Below, in pieces: positions 23,521-37,800 of a stretch of DNA of 64,000 bases (the stretch's first letter is position 1; each line of letters starts with the position of its first letter). Source of the stretch: Ampullaceana balthica (Eukaryota > Mollusca > Gastropoda > Lymnaeidae); NCBI GenBank assembly GCA_944989445.1, contig CALYLW010000731.1, positions 1 through 64,000 on the forward strand, in the 5' to 3' direction. The position numbers and the translations under genes were made by a program. Below the pieces are notes generated by a model. The model ran no database searches, was not told the DNA's origin, and was given only the letters and a program-made list of their open reading frames with translations.

Positions 23521-24942
23521 CAACACAAAATTAAGCTTAGCGCTTTGTTTAGAGTCTTAAACAACACGATGCTAAGAGATTTTCGATGAAAAAACTCAAA
23601 CGACAACTTCAGCATTGTTAGGACTACTTATGTTCCCCTGAAATGTCTGAAAACAATAATCCTTTGTATAGAAAAAGTGTCTGTAATAGGATACAATGAC
23701 ATTTTGGCCACTCATATTTTGTTCTCACAGAATAAATAATTTACTTTGTCTCGCCCGTTGTAATCAACAATACGCCTGTTCATCCAAAGATATAGCGTTT
23801 TCCCGGTTAAGAGTGCGTCAACGGTAGAAGGCAAAGCACTTACCAAGGGAGAAGTGAAACGACTCTTCACAACAATTTGGCCCATTCATTTCAAAGGTGA
23901 ACTTTTAATTAATGTCAATTTATTATGTCATGGCCACCGCGTGTTTAGAAAGATGTAGCAGTTGATATAAATAAAATCTAAATAACGAAGTTATGGTTTA
24001 TTTTTATATCTCAATCTGTTTCTAAGGATAGATTCATTAGCATAAGAACATATTTTATCTTTTTTTTTAAATTTAAAGGTAAATAAAGTTACATGAGTGA
24101 AAAACAGCGTCTGAAACTTATATTTAAAATATGCACAAGTCATATGCATTTTGAATAAGCTTTTACCATATATACAAGGGGAAAGTAGAATGTAAGGACA
24201 ATTTGACTGCCGTGAGACAAATGTCTCATATCGATCCCACCCTCCAAATCCCAAGATACAAAAGTTATCACAAAAAGTTTAGCAAGTCTTCTTTTATTCC
24301 AATAAATTGCATTTTCTACACATCCCTCCCCTTGCTACAATCTGATAAAAATTGAATTGACAAAGGTGGGGGGGGGGAGTTCAATAAAGACCTCATAAGG
24401 TGGATAATTAGATCAAATCACCAAATAATTTACATTGTTTACAAGAAGGTTCAGCCCAATTATTTATGGAGTCACATTTTTTGAAGCATATCAAATGAGG
24501 GTGCAGAACATATGACAATAAATTGTTAAATGTGTTTTCTAATATTTAAATAAATATAAAAGATTCCATATAATTTTCCCTGGAAGCTGCGCGGCTGCGC
24601 AGCAAATTGTTTGAAAATAATGAACAGAAAGAGACTGCTGTGCAAGTAACGCACGAGTTTTGTTTTACTTTGCACACAAACCGTTTTACCTTAGACAGTA
24701 CATTGAATTTATAAAAAACTTTGACTTTTACGATTAGTTTTATATTTGCTTAAATTTTAATATTCCTTAGAAATGTAAGAACTGAATCTGTTTTATACAT
24801 TATTTGTACTCAAACAGGAAAAATTAAATTAAAAGTTTAGTGGAAATTTGTCATCATAATGAATTATTTTTAATTATATAAATAGTATCCTAATATAGAT
24901 TATGGACAGCGTCTTTATGTATTAAAGTCCGTTTGTTAAAGG

Positions 24943-25632
24943 CAGGGGCATTCTAACTTTTTGCAAAGTGGGCCATATTCCAAGAAGTAAAAGTATGTGC
25001 CTGCCGGATTAAGAGCAAGAAAAAATGACAAGCATTGTGAATGAGTACTCACTTTGAAAAATAATGTTTGTGTGAGTTTAATTTGTAACAGTGACATTTT
25101 TGGGGAGGAAAAAGGGGACTATAAAATATTGATTTACGACTTCTTTAAAATGTCCAATATCGTCATTTAACATTACAAACACTAGAATAATTTTCAAGTT
25201 ATGGAATACGCTTGTTTTTATATTTTACTAATTATCATAAATAAATAGAGTGTGTTGAAATATAACTAGCGTCGAAAATGCTGAGTCAAAAATGTGATGA
25301 CAAAAGTGTTTTAAAAGTACACAACGCAACATTTATTTCTTTTTCAGAGTTAGCAAAAATTTACAATATCATGACATCCATTTTTACCATGGAAGGTCTT
25401 CGTAACATAACTTAACCACATCGGCTTTTTGTAATAAATACTCATGGATTTTTGCATTCATTTGACTTCATTGTTTTTTGTACTCAACACATCTTCGGAT
25501 TTTCTAAAAAATAAAATTTTGTTACAGAAAAAAAGACTCGGTTAATTATTATTAAAATGAGATCGCGGGCCAGTTAAAATTTAAGTGCGGGCCGTATTTT
25601 TGTTACCACGGCCCGGACTTTGGACACCCCTG
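24943..25632. mobile_element. hAT-type MITE, in segmental copy 1
   Basis: Starts CAGGGGCATTCTAACTTTTT and ends GGACTTTGGACACCCCTG, so the termini are imperfect inverted repeats of the CAGGGGTGTCCAAA class typical of non-autonomous hAT elements. No coding capacity. Its counterpart is at 59267-59957. Confidence 0.65.
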
Positions 25633-26902
25633 AAATTAAAGGTTTCGTTTCTTAGAAACTGTGTAGTATGAGCCAAGACTACATTGACCTATAGTGAACA
25701 TATGTGGTTTGGGTAGCAAGCTTCCATAAGGTGGTATCTGATACCAGCTAGAGCTGTGTGAAAAACTACGACTGATCCATACATTAAAGTTATTTTGTGA
25801 AAAGATAATTTGACAATGTTTAAGTCAAATTGGTGTGGCAAACAATCTATATCTTTATAAAACGCCAGACCAAGAAGACGCAGGTAAACCCTCCCTTCCC
25901 TCCCCGCCCATCGTTGGTCTCGGGAAATACGAACTACGGTTGATTGAACCACGTTACCTCGCGTTTTTCTGATTTCTTTGTGCTGCTGTTTGTGGTCGTT
26001 CTTTTCCCGTTTTCTCTGCACTATATATGTGCAATTCTGTGGCGTAGGGTATGCCGCGGGTCGGATCTAGTTCATTCATATATTTTTTTTTGAAACAAGA
26101 ACACACACTTATAGTGTAATTAATGTTCACAAAACTGTTACCATGTTTTATAAAATAATTATGAAATCCACTTATTAGTCAACGGGGATAACTATATAAT
26201 ACTATTCTGAAATAAGTTAAATATAGAATGGAACATATTTTATATGACTGAACATATATTCACCATTTTCAATCAAACATACACAATTTTCACACATCAA
26301 AGATATATTTATTTTTACATATTGCAAAGATGTTGAGCAATTGTAAACAAATTATTACAGTATTAAAAAGCATAAGTTAGTTTTTTAAAACTTTTTTATC
26401 GATATGCATTATTCTTCTTTCTGTGAATTAATGTGTATGGTTATATTCGAAAAAAACTAAACCCTTCTCTAAGGGCACTGAAATAATGAAAAACATATCG
26501 ATCATAAGGTTGATCAAGGACAGACATATATTCATAAACAACTGGTCTCCCCAACCCCATCCCCCCAATGTGTAAGGATCGATCAGTAAATCTCCTCACT
26601 CGTAAAACAATTAATACCGTAAAATTAATATCTTAAACAGTTAAAGGATGCTTTATGTAAAACTTTAGCTGCTTTATAAATCGTTAAAATGAATTATTTT
26701 TATTTCAATGTGTTTTCACTTAGTTTTGTGTTGACGTTTTGATAAAATGAGCTATAAAATAAATAAATTCAAAATCTAATCAAGACATATTTTCAGTTAT
26801 TTTTATATGTTAAATTATATAATAGTGTATATTTATTTCTCTATGGATAACGTTCTTTCCTCTGTCCATGATATCTAAATTTATGTCATTGAAATATTTG
26901 AC

Positions 26903-27091
26903 CTAGCTAAAGCACTGGCAATATGATTTGTGCATGTCTGATCTAGCTGCACCATTGACCATATGAATTGTCATGCTTAGTCTATATGCAGCATTGACAG
27001 TGTGTCTTGTCAAGTTTATTCTGGATGGAGCATTGAAAATGTGACTTGTCATGATTTGTCTAGCTGCATTATAGACAATATGACTTGCCAT
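26903..27091 (-). repeat. 39-bp tandem repeat, open on the minus strand
   Basis: About five diverged 39-bp units. On the minus strand they keep a 13-residue period such as MASHIVYNAARQI, MTSHIFNAPSRIN, LTRHTVNAAYRLS and MTIHMVNGAARSD. 39 is a multiple of three and no stop falls within the units, but no start context or neighbouring coding sequence supports a gene. Absent from the second segmental copy. Confidence 0.7.
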
Positions 27092-27657
27092 GCCTAGTCT
27101 AGCTGTAAAATTGACATAATGGTTTGAATTAAAAATGTATTTCAGAGACGCTATTCATGAGCACAGGAAAAAAGTCAAAATTTCCAGTAGAGATGGACTA
27201 CTTGGATTTCACCGCAGCTAAGTGTTTTTTATTCTTTCGTTATATTCCTTTTATTTGTGTACTATTTGTCCGTTGAGGAAGGCTCTTTGCCGAAACGTTC
27301 GCTGTTGTGTTACGTCCCTGTAAGGCTAACTAATACCCTGTTTATATGTTACACATTTACTTGATTGTAAACCAACTGCATACCAAAATTTGTACTTGAG
27401 CATCCTGTTGGCTCAATCTCACTTGTTCAAAGTTGAAGTGCTGCAAGTGTGGGCCACTCACGTCTATTTTTATGGTTAATCACACTAGATGAAAGCAAAA
27501 TGAGAGCTAAACAGAATATTAAAAATAAATAGAACCTGACTAGATTGCTGACCGAATACGTTCTGACATAAAACTGTCATATTCACAGGAATAGTATTAA
27601 AATGTACCGGTAATTCAAATTAGTGGAGAATAGACTGTGGCGCATAAAACCAACATT

Positions 27658-27723
27658 ATGGCGCTACCCCTGACAAATGCAGCTGTTTATTTTTCATGTT
27701 AATTCATGCGTGTGCATCAAATG
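27658..27723 (+). pseudogene. Exon 1 of copy 1: signal-peptide exon with frame-breaking insertion
   Basis: Aligned to the intact paralogous exon at 62458-62521, this exon is 66 instead of 64 bases. Two extra bases lie just after the GCAGCT shared by both copies. The frame from ATG 27658 therefore meets TAA after 14 codons. A downstream ATG at 27696 is in the right phase for the donor GT at 27724 but would start with MLIHACASN and leave no hydrophobic core. The receptor may have another first exon, be unsecreted, or be a new pseudogene. A sequencing error is also possible. Confidence 0.7.
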
Positions 27724-28743
27724 GTAGGAAGATATTCGAACGAAAATCTTTTACGGATAATAATTTGAACAATATGTGCAATATCTTATTAAGTTAATAA
27801 ATATATATATTTAAGTAAGATTTTGGTTATCAAATAGTCATGTTTAATCTCTTTGTTTAGTCTCAGATCTGATCCGGGATTCGTTATAAAAAAAATTTAA
27901 TCAACAGTCACTGAGAACACTGTGAAATCTATAAAAGCTTTATGATCACAAAAATAGAAAACAAATAATTTTATTGAAGAAGCGGGTTTAAGAACGGAAA
28001 CAAAAACAGACTTAATTATAGCTTACGATGTCAGTAATAAGTTAAACTTATTTAATAGTTTCTAATGAAATAAACCAGTTAAGACTGATATGAAAGTAGT
28101 TTTGTAAAGTGTCTGCACGGCTATTTCTTTGTGTTGGAAATAAAATGGACTGTCTGATAAAAAATTTGTTTAGAGAGTCCTCTTTCCACGTTGACAGGTT
28201 GCACCACTGGCTGGTTTGGAGGGAAATGTCAGTACAAATGTCAGTGTACTGAGGACAAGTGTGACGTCAACGGTTCATGTACCGACAATGTGAAGTGCAA
28301 GCGTGGGTGGTTCGGTCCGTTGTGCCAATATCGTAAGTTGAGCTCTTCAGAGTGAAGTTTTAAAAAAAACATACTATTTGTTGCAGCTATGGTGAAGTTA
28401 AACTTATGGCACAGTTTGCGACCCCGAAAGAAAATGAAATAATATTTCAGACATTCAACACTAAATTATTATGTTAGAATAAACAATGTAAACAAAAATT
28501 TTGATAATACAAACAATATCTTTTAAACATTTTCAATGAGTTTGCGTCAAAATAAGTAAAGTTTCTTATTTTAAAATTTGAAGAGCTGGGAGAATTTATT
28601 CGTTTTTATTGCTTTATGGACATCAAAACTACCCATGAATATAAGTAGAGTTTAGACATTTCAAGAGATTATGTGTGACAATATTTATAGAGTATTTTAG
28701 AATCTCAATACTTGTAGATTTAAATTATATATATATCTATATA

Positions 28744-28807
<64 letters not shown>

Positions 28808-31800
28808 TATTTGCAAATTGAGACACTTAATCTGTAAGTTAAGTTTAAATAAGACTTTTAAAATTCGTTTACCTAGCATTTGAACAATTTGTATACAACC
28901 GACAACTCCATGCAGGCAATGTCGAAGTCCGATAAGTTATGTGTTAGGTGCTAGTCATATGATTACAGTCGTTATACGGATCTTAGTCAAATCATTAGAT
29001 GCAATACTGAGGATGAAAACCAAAGTACCCGTTGAGTATCGGGTAAAATCCTAAGCGACCGTTTCGCCCCCTCAGTTTCACTAGCAACGCCATTGAGCGG
29101 TGCCGGTTTAGGGCCAGGAGCTCCAGTACGGATTAGCAAAAGATACCAAGAAGAACGCAGCGGACGCCAGCTCTGAGGAAACCTTCCAGTGGGGGTTACG
29201 ACCTAGGTAGGTCTTTGATGATCCCCTGCTCAGCGGTGGTCCTAACCATGGAGACCCGTATGCTTTGCTGGGGTGGCGCCAAAGTGGTAGCGGGTCGTAG
29301 TAACGAATTCCACCCCTCCTTTGTGAGGCTAACGTAGTGGGTAGGCATTTTCGACTCTATGTCCCGGATGCCCGGGTGGCCGCTTCAGAAGCGACCGCTC
29401 CGTCCGGCTGTTACGTCCCCTTGGGGGCCAGACAGCTGAGGGGATCTTTCGCGAAACCCCATGAAGAGCACTGGGCTCGGGAATGCTGATTTTCTTCTAC
29501 ATGTAGGATCATTAGGATCATTAGTATACAATAATGGGGTTTGTCGCGTTTTTTCTTACTTTTCTTTGTTGCTATTTTTTAACAAAAAAATTTAGTGGAA
29601 AATAAAGTGGGTCAGGAGAATAAAACAATTTTTGACTAGTCTCTAAATATTTCATGTTTTTATTTTAAAATTTGTGTTCATACAAATTATGGGCCTAGTA
29701 AATTTATGATAAACTGACGATGTACACGATTTTTTAAAGTGAGGGTCTTAGTGACGTTCGAGAAGTGACAGTACATACATTATTGAAATTAATTTTATAT
29801 TTTACTATTTGTAAATAGTTAGTCTCTAATGCAGCACATTTTTATAATTTTAATTTAACATTTAGTCAAGTGTGGGTCCATTTTTAAAAGTACTACACCA
29901 AAAACAGATTGATTTCATCATCATCGTCATCATTATCGCTTGTCGTCCCTATCTAGGGGCATAGGCAACAAATAAATGCTCTCAAGGCGTACCGTCTTGA
30001 GCAAGTCTCTCCAGCTGCTCCCAAGCTGTGCCCTCTGTATTTGTTGTCTGCCTCCAATTCCCTTCTACAAGTCTCTCTGGTTCGACATCGTTTTCTTTTA
30101 GCATGGGGATTCCAAGTGAGGGCTTGTCTCGTGATACTGGATGTAGGCTTTCTGAGCATGCGGCCAATCCATCTCCATCCCAGCTAGCACATTAACTCTC
30201 CACTGGTTCTTGTTGTGTGCATCGACAGCGGTCCTCGTTGGGGATCTCGTTGGGCCAGCAGATTCGGATAATCATTCGGAGACATGAGTTTATAAGCGTT
30301 TGCAGCTTTTTTGAACCGGCTGCTGTTTGTTCGCCATGTGTTTGCTCATATAGCAAGACAGGCTTCACTGTGGTGTTGAATATCCTGACCCTTGGTCTGG
30401 AGGGATCAAGTTGTTTTAGCACCGGACTTCTTTGAGCTAGTTAAATGTAGTTCTTTCTTTGCCGATTCTCCCTCTTATCTCGGCGTCTGTCCCTCCTTGT
30501 ATGTCACTGATGCAACCGTTTAGTAATTTTCAACAACAAAACACAGGCGACCATCATGTTTAAAGTAAAAGGTGTTATAATTGTAAAAAATTTTGTAGGG
30601 TCTATTTTTATATTAAATAGATCTTAAATCGACTTCTTTGTACACTATAGCAGTAAAAGTAAACGTTCCCTTTACAGACCTGTTGGCCTATGGGGCAAGT
30701 GAAGCAGCGTTCACAAGTTTCAATAATTTTCAATACGTTTTTATACACTATACTTAAAGCTTAAACACTTTTGAAACATAGCTAATAAATTTAAAATTTA
30801 AATACTTTCACTTTTTTTGTGTTCGGATCTAGAAAACTTATTGGAGCTCAACAACGTCACAATTCCAGATACATGCGTGAATTCATCAGCTGAAAATGAC
30901 AAAATAGAATGTCTTAATAATAGAACGAGTTCACCACTTACAATAGAATTGCAAGGCCGCTACTTTCTGTCATGGATTCGTTTGATTGTGAAAGAAAGAG
31001 GTCAGTCTAGTTTTAAATAATCATATTTCTAATATTACCATCGCAACTGCTTTTCCAAAAGGACTTCCTTTACAACTATTTATATACTACGTTGAATTAC
31101 TAAAACTAGTTTTTATTAGTCTTAATCATATTGTTTCAAAATCAAAATTTATGGCAAGAAATAAATTTACTTAGATACTATTAAACCCTTTTAACACTCT
31201 AAATGACACAAAGCTTTAACATGTAGTGAGATAAAAAAATAATAATTTCGTTGTTAATGTCTATTTTTCGTTGGATTCTCCTGAAAGCAATTGACTGGTA
31301 ATTCTTCAAAACTAAAAGATTTTATAGTATATCCTAAACACGTTGTAATCTATTATGAAATTAGTGTTATTTTACTTTACTTCAAGTGGCTGACTTAAAC
31401 CGTACATCCTAAATAGTTGTCACCCAGCAGCTCATTTTAGCCCCTTCCTATACAGTGTCTTATCCTATTATTTAGATAATTGCTTGCAATAAATGTGGAA
31501 AAGAAAAATACAGGAATATTTAAACTTTATTATTATGGGACTAATATAGATATTACTCTCTATATTCGTGATATTTTATACTGAAAATGTACGCTATTTA
31601 TTTAAAATGGTTGTTGACTTTTTTTTTGAACAGAACTATTTTTAATGATAAATTAAGTTGCATGTAATTTATGTTTTGTAGATGACTGCAGAGACCGATT
31701 CTGAAGCTAAATGATTTAACTTGTGCCCCTCTCGATGCATGTGCTCTTGGTACATTTGCTTTGAAGCAGTTTAATTTCGTTCTCACTTTATTTATATCAT

Positions 31801-34800
31801 TTGTCTTAAGACAAACTCAAAGCCGGTCGAAAGTTTCCTAATTCTTAAACGTTTTTTTTCCGTCGAATCTTGCAGTGAGTCATTTAAAAAGTTTTAAAAG
31901 CATTTCTACAGTTATTAGTAAATTGTACGCTATACTCGAGCTAGACATAAAAGTAAATTCGTGACTAATTTTGTCAGTGTAACATTATGAACAATGCTTC
32001 CTCATCCAAACATTTATTTCACAGATACTTCAATCTAAACATTATTGCACAACATTCTGTCTTAGTTTGAGCAATGAATAAAGTATCAGATTATTACAAT
32101 AATTGTTTTCAAAATCTTAACCAGTTTCCTGATTGTCAAAATATAGATCAAGACATATAAAACTTTTAAATAAAGTTTTAGTGTATATAATGTTTGTTTG
32201 CGACAGAACACATTACATGTTAAATGTTAGAGTCGTAAATTACTTTTTTTTAAATTACAGCAATGCCAACTTTCGATGCCACGAATATTATATTCAAAAG
32301 AAAGCAAACTGATACCACCAACAACAAATGTCACAATCCGAAAATTTATAGACAACAAGAAAAAAATATCATAGATGTAGTATGTGATTTGAAAGATACT
32401 TTCAGTAGTGTGATTATTACTGGAGATATGGTCGGGGATATCAGCGCCATCCAGATCAGCGGAGGTAACAATAGGAGGTGGAATTAAAGTATGATAAGTT
32501 AAATGAAAAAAAAAGTTTGATAGTTTTGTTCCAAAAGATTGTAATAAGGTTATTTCATTACGCTTGTGGTTATCCAATTCATTTTAAGGATGAAATATTA
32601 TTTTATGAATTAAAATTTAAATTAAAAACTCCTTATAAATATAATGATAATACACTAACGTAAATAATTTTCTTACACTTCAGGACGGAATGTTGCCTTG
32701 CATCAATTTGCCCAGCAGTCGACTAACTACACCAAAATTAATGTTATTGAAGGATTAAACTTCAGTCAAGCTAGTAACGCAGTAGATGGTTACACCGGCT
32801 TATTTACAAAGGAAACGTGCTCCCATACTGCTGATGGGGATAGAAGCCCAAATTGGACTCTAACGTTGGCTCATCCACAAGTTGTTCACCGTTACATTCT
32901 TTATAACAGTAAGGAATTGAATTGATATGTCTTGTTCTTATTGGGGTGGGCCTTCAAGGCATACAACTAAAAGTTATGTTTGTAGAAAAGAAATTTTTAA
33001 AAAGCATACATTTATTTTGTACGGAGGTGATTTTGGCCGATCTCCGTCGTCACACGTCGTCACACAAAGACCCGGCTACAATATTACGTCACAAAGCTTT
33101 GCCCCCCCCCCATATAAAAACCTCTTTTTCTATCTAAAAATGAACATGTTTCAAAACTTTTTTTTTCCATTTAAGTAATTATTTAGTGCAGGCCTGCATT
33201 CTAATATATTTACACAAGTGAATCCATTTAAAACGTCATTAAATAAATAAATGCACACAAATATTTAAGTGTAACTTTTATTTAAAGTTGCGTGCTTTGA
33301 CGGGACGCTACAAATCTTAAACTCCCCCTCCCTCACGTCACACGTCGTCACAAATGTTTGATTCCCCTCCCCACATAGGTGCGTGACGGCCCATTGTCTA
33401 AATAATTAGGAGGGAGTCCCAGAATCTGATCATGTTTGTAAGACGTAGATGAGTTGTTGACGTTGATACTACGTCATATGTAACTGTCCTGTGGTTGTTA
33501 TTTAAAACATGTTTTTTAGTTTGTATAAATTTTTGGTCTAATTTATTTAAACCAAATTTTAAAATAATATATTGTTAGTAGTTTATGTTGATATCAGCAC
33601 TAATCGGTTTTTATTAAGTAATAATAATAATAAAATGAGCTTGTAAATCTTGCTTTATGTGCACTTTTACCCTTTATTACCGAAGTGCATTAACCTAAAT
33701 TCCTCGACATAGATGTGCCCCGGATATATTTCCAGAGACAGGACTCAATACACTTTCATGAAACAGAAAACTGAAAACCGGGTAGTTATCCTGGTACCAC
33801 GCTTGAACATAGACGCAACATATTGTTTGAAAACTTGGCAAGAAAGTTTCCTCTAGACAACAAATAAACAAACACCTTACCTGGATCTCAAACTTGTGGA
33901 CAACAAAATATTTTAAAAATTAAAATCAACTGATTGTATTTTGACTAAAAATTGATTCGTTTAGCGTTAAATTAGGTTATATATATAAAAAGTGTTGTCA
34001 TATGGTGTGCTAAAAATTAGGTAGCATAAGAAATCCTATGAAAATATTTCTTATTTCTTGTATTTTAAAAAATTAAGTGGATGTCAAAGAAACATTTTTA
34101 AAAGCCAAGTTTGGATATCAGTGAGTTGAAATATTAAATAATTAAATATTAGGCAGACGTCATAAGCTATACACAGTGAAATAAAGTATTTACACACAAA
34201 AGAATGTGTGATTTTATGGCGAAAAATACTGATAGCACATCCTTTATGGAGTTAAAATAATTTCATGAATATGTTAACAGAATATGTGGTTATTCTGTTA
34301 GACTTTATTGTTATGGATCTGATTGTAATAAATTTTTAAATTTATTTTTTCATACATATTTACTGTAAAACCAGTAAAATTACATAACAAAATGTAACAT
34401 TTACCGGTGTTACAAAAAATATAAACCTAAGTTGAAATTCTATTAGCGTAATAATTTTTTTTTGTTTTACCCTCGGAATTCTTTTTTAAAATACTCTTTA
34501 ATAAATAACTAAATAAGTTTACAGAAATCTAGCGTTAAGTTTAGAAAGAGAACGTTTCTAGGTATGCATCTTAGTTTACTGACATGTGTGTCAAGTGTTG
34601 GTTACATACTTATAATGTCAGTCCTTGTAAGTAGACTTATTATCATTCCAACAAATTACGTATGCGTGATGTGTCATTTTGACTCACAAGAGCCGGTGCG
34701 TAAATCACGTTTCGCATCGGGGTGGGGGGAGGGGGGAATGGGGGTCACACATTTTGTAACGAGGGAAGAAGGAGGTGTTTCGAAAAACGTGACGTCACAT

Positions 34801-37800
34801 CAAAACGCGCACCTTTAAAAAAAAGTTCCACTGAAATATACAATTGCTTATAATTTAATAACATTTGAAATTGCTTCACGCGTGATATGATATAAGAGTG
34901 TGGCCTGACATTAAATACAAATTTAAATGACAATATAGTGATTTGAAACTTGCTCATTTCCAATTAAGAAATACGTTTTATTTTATGGGTAGGGGCTAAG
35001 TTTGTGTAACGTCATATTTGAGGGGAGGGGGCTAACTTTTTGTGATGACGTGTGAATTCGCCAAAAACGTGGGTCGTCATTAATGGACGACACCATACAA
35101 GTTCTAGCACGCGGGTTGTATTCAGCCGTAAACCAAACAAAGGTCGTACACCAAGTTGGACTTAAACCAAAGCTGGCGTAGACCGAGGTCTTATGTGATA
35201 GCCAAACATTATTTCATAGAAATTGATCACCACTAAAAAATTATTGAAATTATTAAAAACACTTTTGAAAGAAATAGTAAAGCGTGATGTGTTTTAAAAG
35301 CTATTTTGAACTTCTTTGATATACTTACCAATTCTCCGTTCTTTGTTTTAAATTTTTAATCCATACTTGAAACTTCTTTGTTCCTGAATCTGTTTAAAAC
35401 TCTTCCACCGATCATCAACATTCCCATTTATCACAGGTGTTTGTTGTGACGTAACCATTTATTTTAGATCATTTAAATCAGGAATCATGTCAAAACAGCT
35501 GTAAGCTTCACTCCTAATTCATTTTACACAACACGGCACCTGATCAGTAAATACAATATAAATCCACTTTTTTCGGCAATGAAAAAAACTTTCAAAACAA
35601 TTCACCTAGCCCAGAAAGAGCACTAAGACTACAAATTGTTATTAATAAGTAAATGATTTTGAGTTAAATACATCACTTCTTGTATTTCTTAAGGGCCCAT
35701 TATTAATGCACTGCCCATAAATAAAATAAGAGTCCAAGTCACTCACTGGATCACTGGATGTGGAACGCTATGACGTCATTGTTTGATCTTATATTTGATA
35801 CAAGGTGTGCATCAAAAGGTGTGCAAAATAATTATAAATAAAAAAACGCGTTTTAAAAAATATTTTATGACGTCATTGTTTTAGCTTATATTTTAATTTT
35901 GGAAAAGGGAACGATGTAAAATAGGTTTTGAGGATTTATAATTATAAGATAATGTGTGTATATTTCAGGAAGTTTAATATTTCGTATTTATCAAACAAGG
36001 ATAAGTTACTTGGGGTTTTAAAAAAAAAGTGTAGGCGCCCTACAACCCCTAGTTATATATAGTTCCTATAAATGTTTAGGTTTTTCGTAAGTCTGTGAAG
36101 ACGGCACTTTGAAGGGCTGCTCATCTGGATTATTACTTGATCAACGTTTGAGAATAGGGGGCATTCTACACACATAATCATAATGTTGTTACCACAAGTT
36201 ATCTTCATGAAAGCGTGTTCCAGTAAATAATTGTCATTGGGAGGAACGAGCAGCATTTATATTTTGTTTGCTACTTTTTTAGCCTGAGCTTACAGCTATA
36301 TAAGTGTTTTACATGTTTCTCTTAAGTTTTACAAATTTAATTAGATAATATTAAATATTACCCAATAAATAAATTATCACGTGATTTAGTGTATTTCTGA
36401 GTAAATTCACTGGAACCATGAGTTCTACGAAAGTTAATGAGAGGAGCCAAGCACTAAAAAGTATGATTAGGACCACCAGGGAGTTAAACAAAAAAAAGGG
36501 ATTGTTTTCATTTAAAGGATAAAATTGGAGTGCGCGTCTGGGACTTTGTTGGAGCATACCGAAAGAGGAAGATCAATGCTTTCTTTGATGTTGAAAAACA
36601 AAGACTTTATTAAAGGGCAAGTCTTTCGAAAGGGGTGAAACGATTACAACATAAAGATCAGGGACATTGTAGCATGTTGAAAAATTGCTTTTGATCTGGA
36701 TAACAAGAAAACAGAAAACTTTTCGTGTAAGTTCTTTTTACTATGTATTTTAGTAAAAAGCAGTGTTTAAATTATTTATACAACCACGTCAATAAATGTA
36801 TAAAATGTAAATGACAATATGATTTTTATTCCTTGGTAACGGATTAACTCATTTTCCCTCGATTTCGTATATAAAATACACGTTTGTTTTATGTCTAATT
36901 TAGTATACGTCCAAGTGCAAGGACGAATTAAAATTTCACTTGGCCACTGGCTGCAATCCCAACCGGAGCCTGGTCCAGTCACCTTTATTATACAATATAA
37001 TAGTTTGGGGCCCTTAAATCATTGGAGGCCCCTGGCGTTAACTCAATCAGCACCCCCCCCCCTTAATCCGCAATAACGTCCAAGAGTCTGAAACGGATTA
37101 AGGACGAAAACCGAGGTTCCACTGTATTTAGATCAAGTTTTTCACTAAAACTCAAGCATTTTTTTGGGGGCTTCCTTAATGTTTTATTCATTAGATCCAC
37201 AGTACATATACGTTTCTATTTACTTACTTCATCATGTTGTTGATTCTCACAATACAAGTTTTGGAATATTGTATTTTTTTAATTCAAAAATTATTATTAT
37301 TTTTAATTAAATGCTTGTAAAATTATAAAGCTAGCTTTAACAAAATGGTTGTTGCGTAATTTCGAGGATGACAAAACTTAAAATAACATTAATTTTTATA
37401 GTGACAATATTTGACACAAGCATATGTTCATTTCCAGTTTTTTAAGGTGGGAGAGAAAGGAGGAATTCAATTAAAATTGTAAATTATTCAGTGGGAAATA
37501 TTAAAATGTGCTAAAATTAATCTTAAAGAAGGATTTACACCAGTTTGGGGTTATCTCATGGAGGCACAAAGCCACGGATCGTTCCTAATGAATGGATGTG
37601 GTGAAGGAGGCTAAAGTCCTACATTAGATTTTTTTTCACGTAAGATGATGAACATTAAATAAATATAAAATATACTTCAAAATTTATAGGACAACTGCTA
37701 AATTATTAAACTATTTGTAATTTACAGGAAGAGGCCTGGAAAGACGACTGAGAAAGTTTCAACTTCAGAGCTCCACGTCTGACAGGAAGGTGATATTCAA

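Larger units (their letters stand above)
23524..28705 (+). repeat. Segmental duplication, copy 1
   Basis: Long direct similarity to 56953-63515: the shared left edge CAAAATTAAGCTTAGCGC, the CCCGGTTAAGAGTGCGTCAA segment, a hAT-type MITE, the block around 25670-26070, and receptor exons 1-2 with the following intron. Homology ends just before the TA microsatellite at 28.7 kb. The hAT MITE is in both copies and so predates the duplication. The 39-bp repeats at 26.9 kb are only in this copy. Confidence 0.85.

Noticed and set aside
25689..26021. 110-codon minus-strand frame, partly matched by 60102-60413
   Set aside because: Present in both segmental copies but with frame breaks between them. Similarity follows from the duplication, and the composition is not clearly protein-like. 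Possibly an old repeat.
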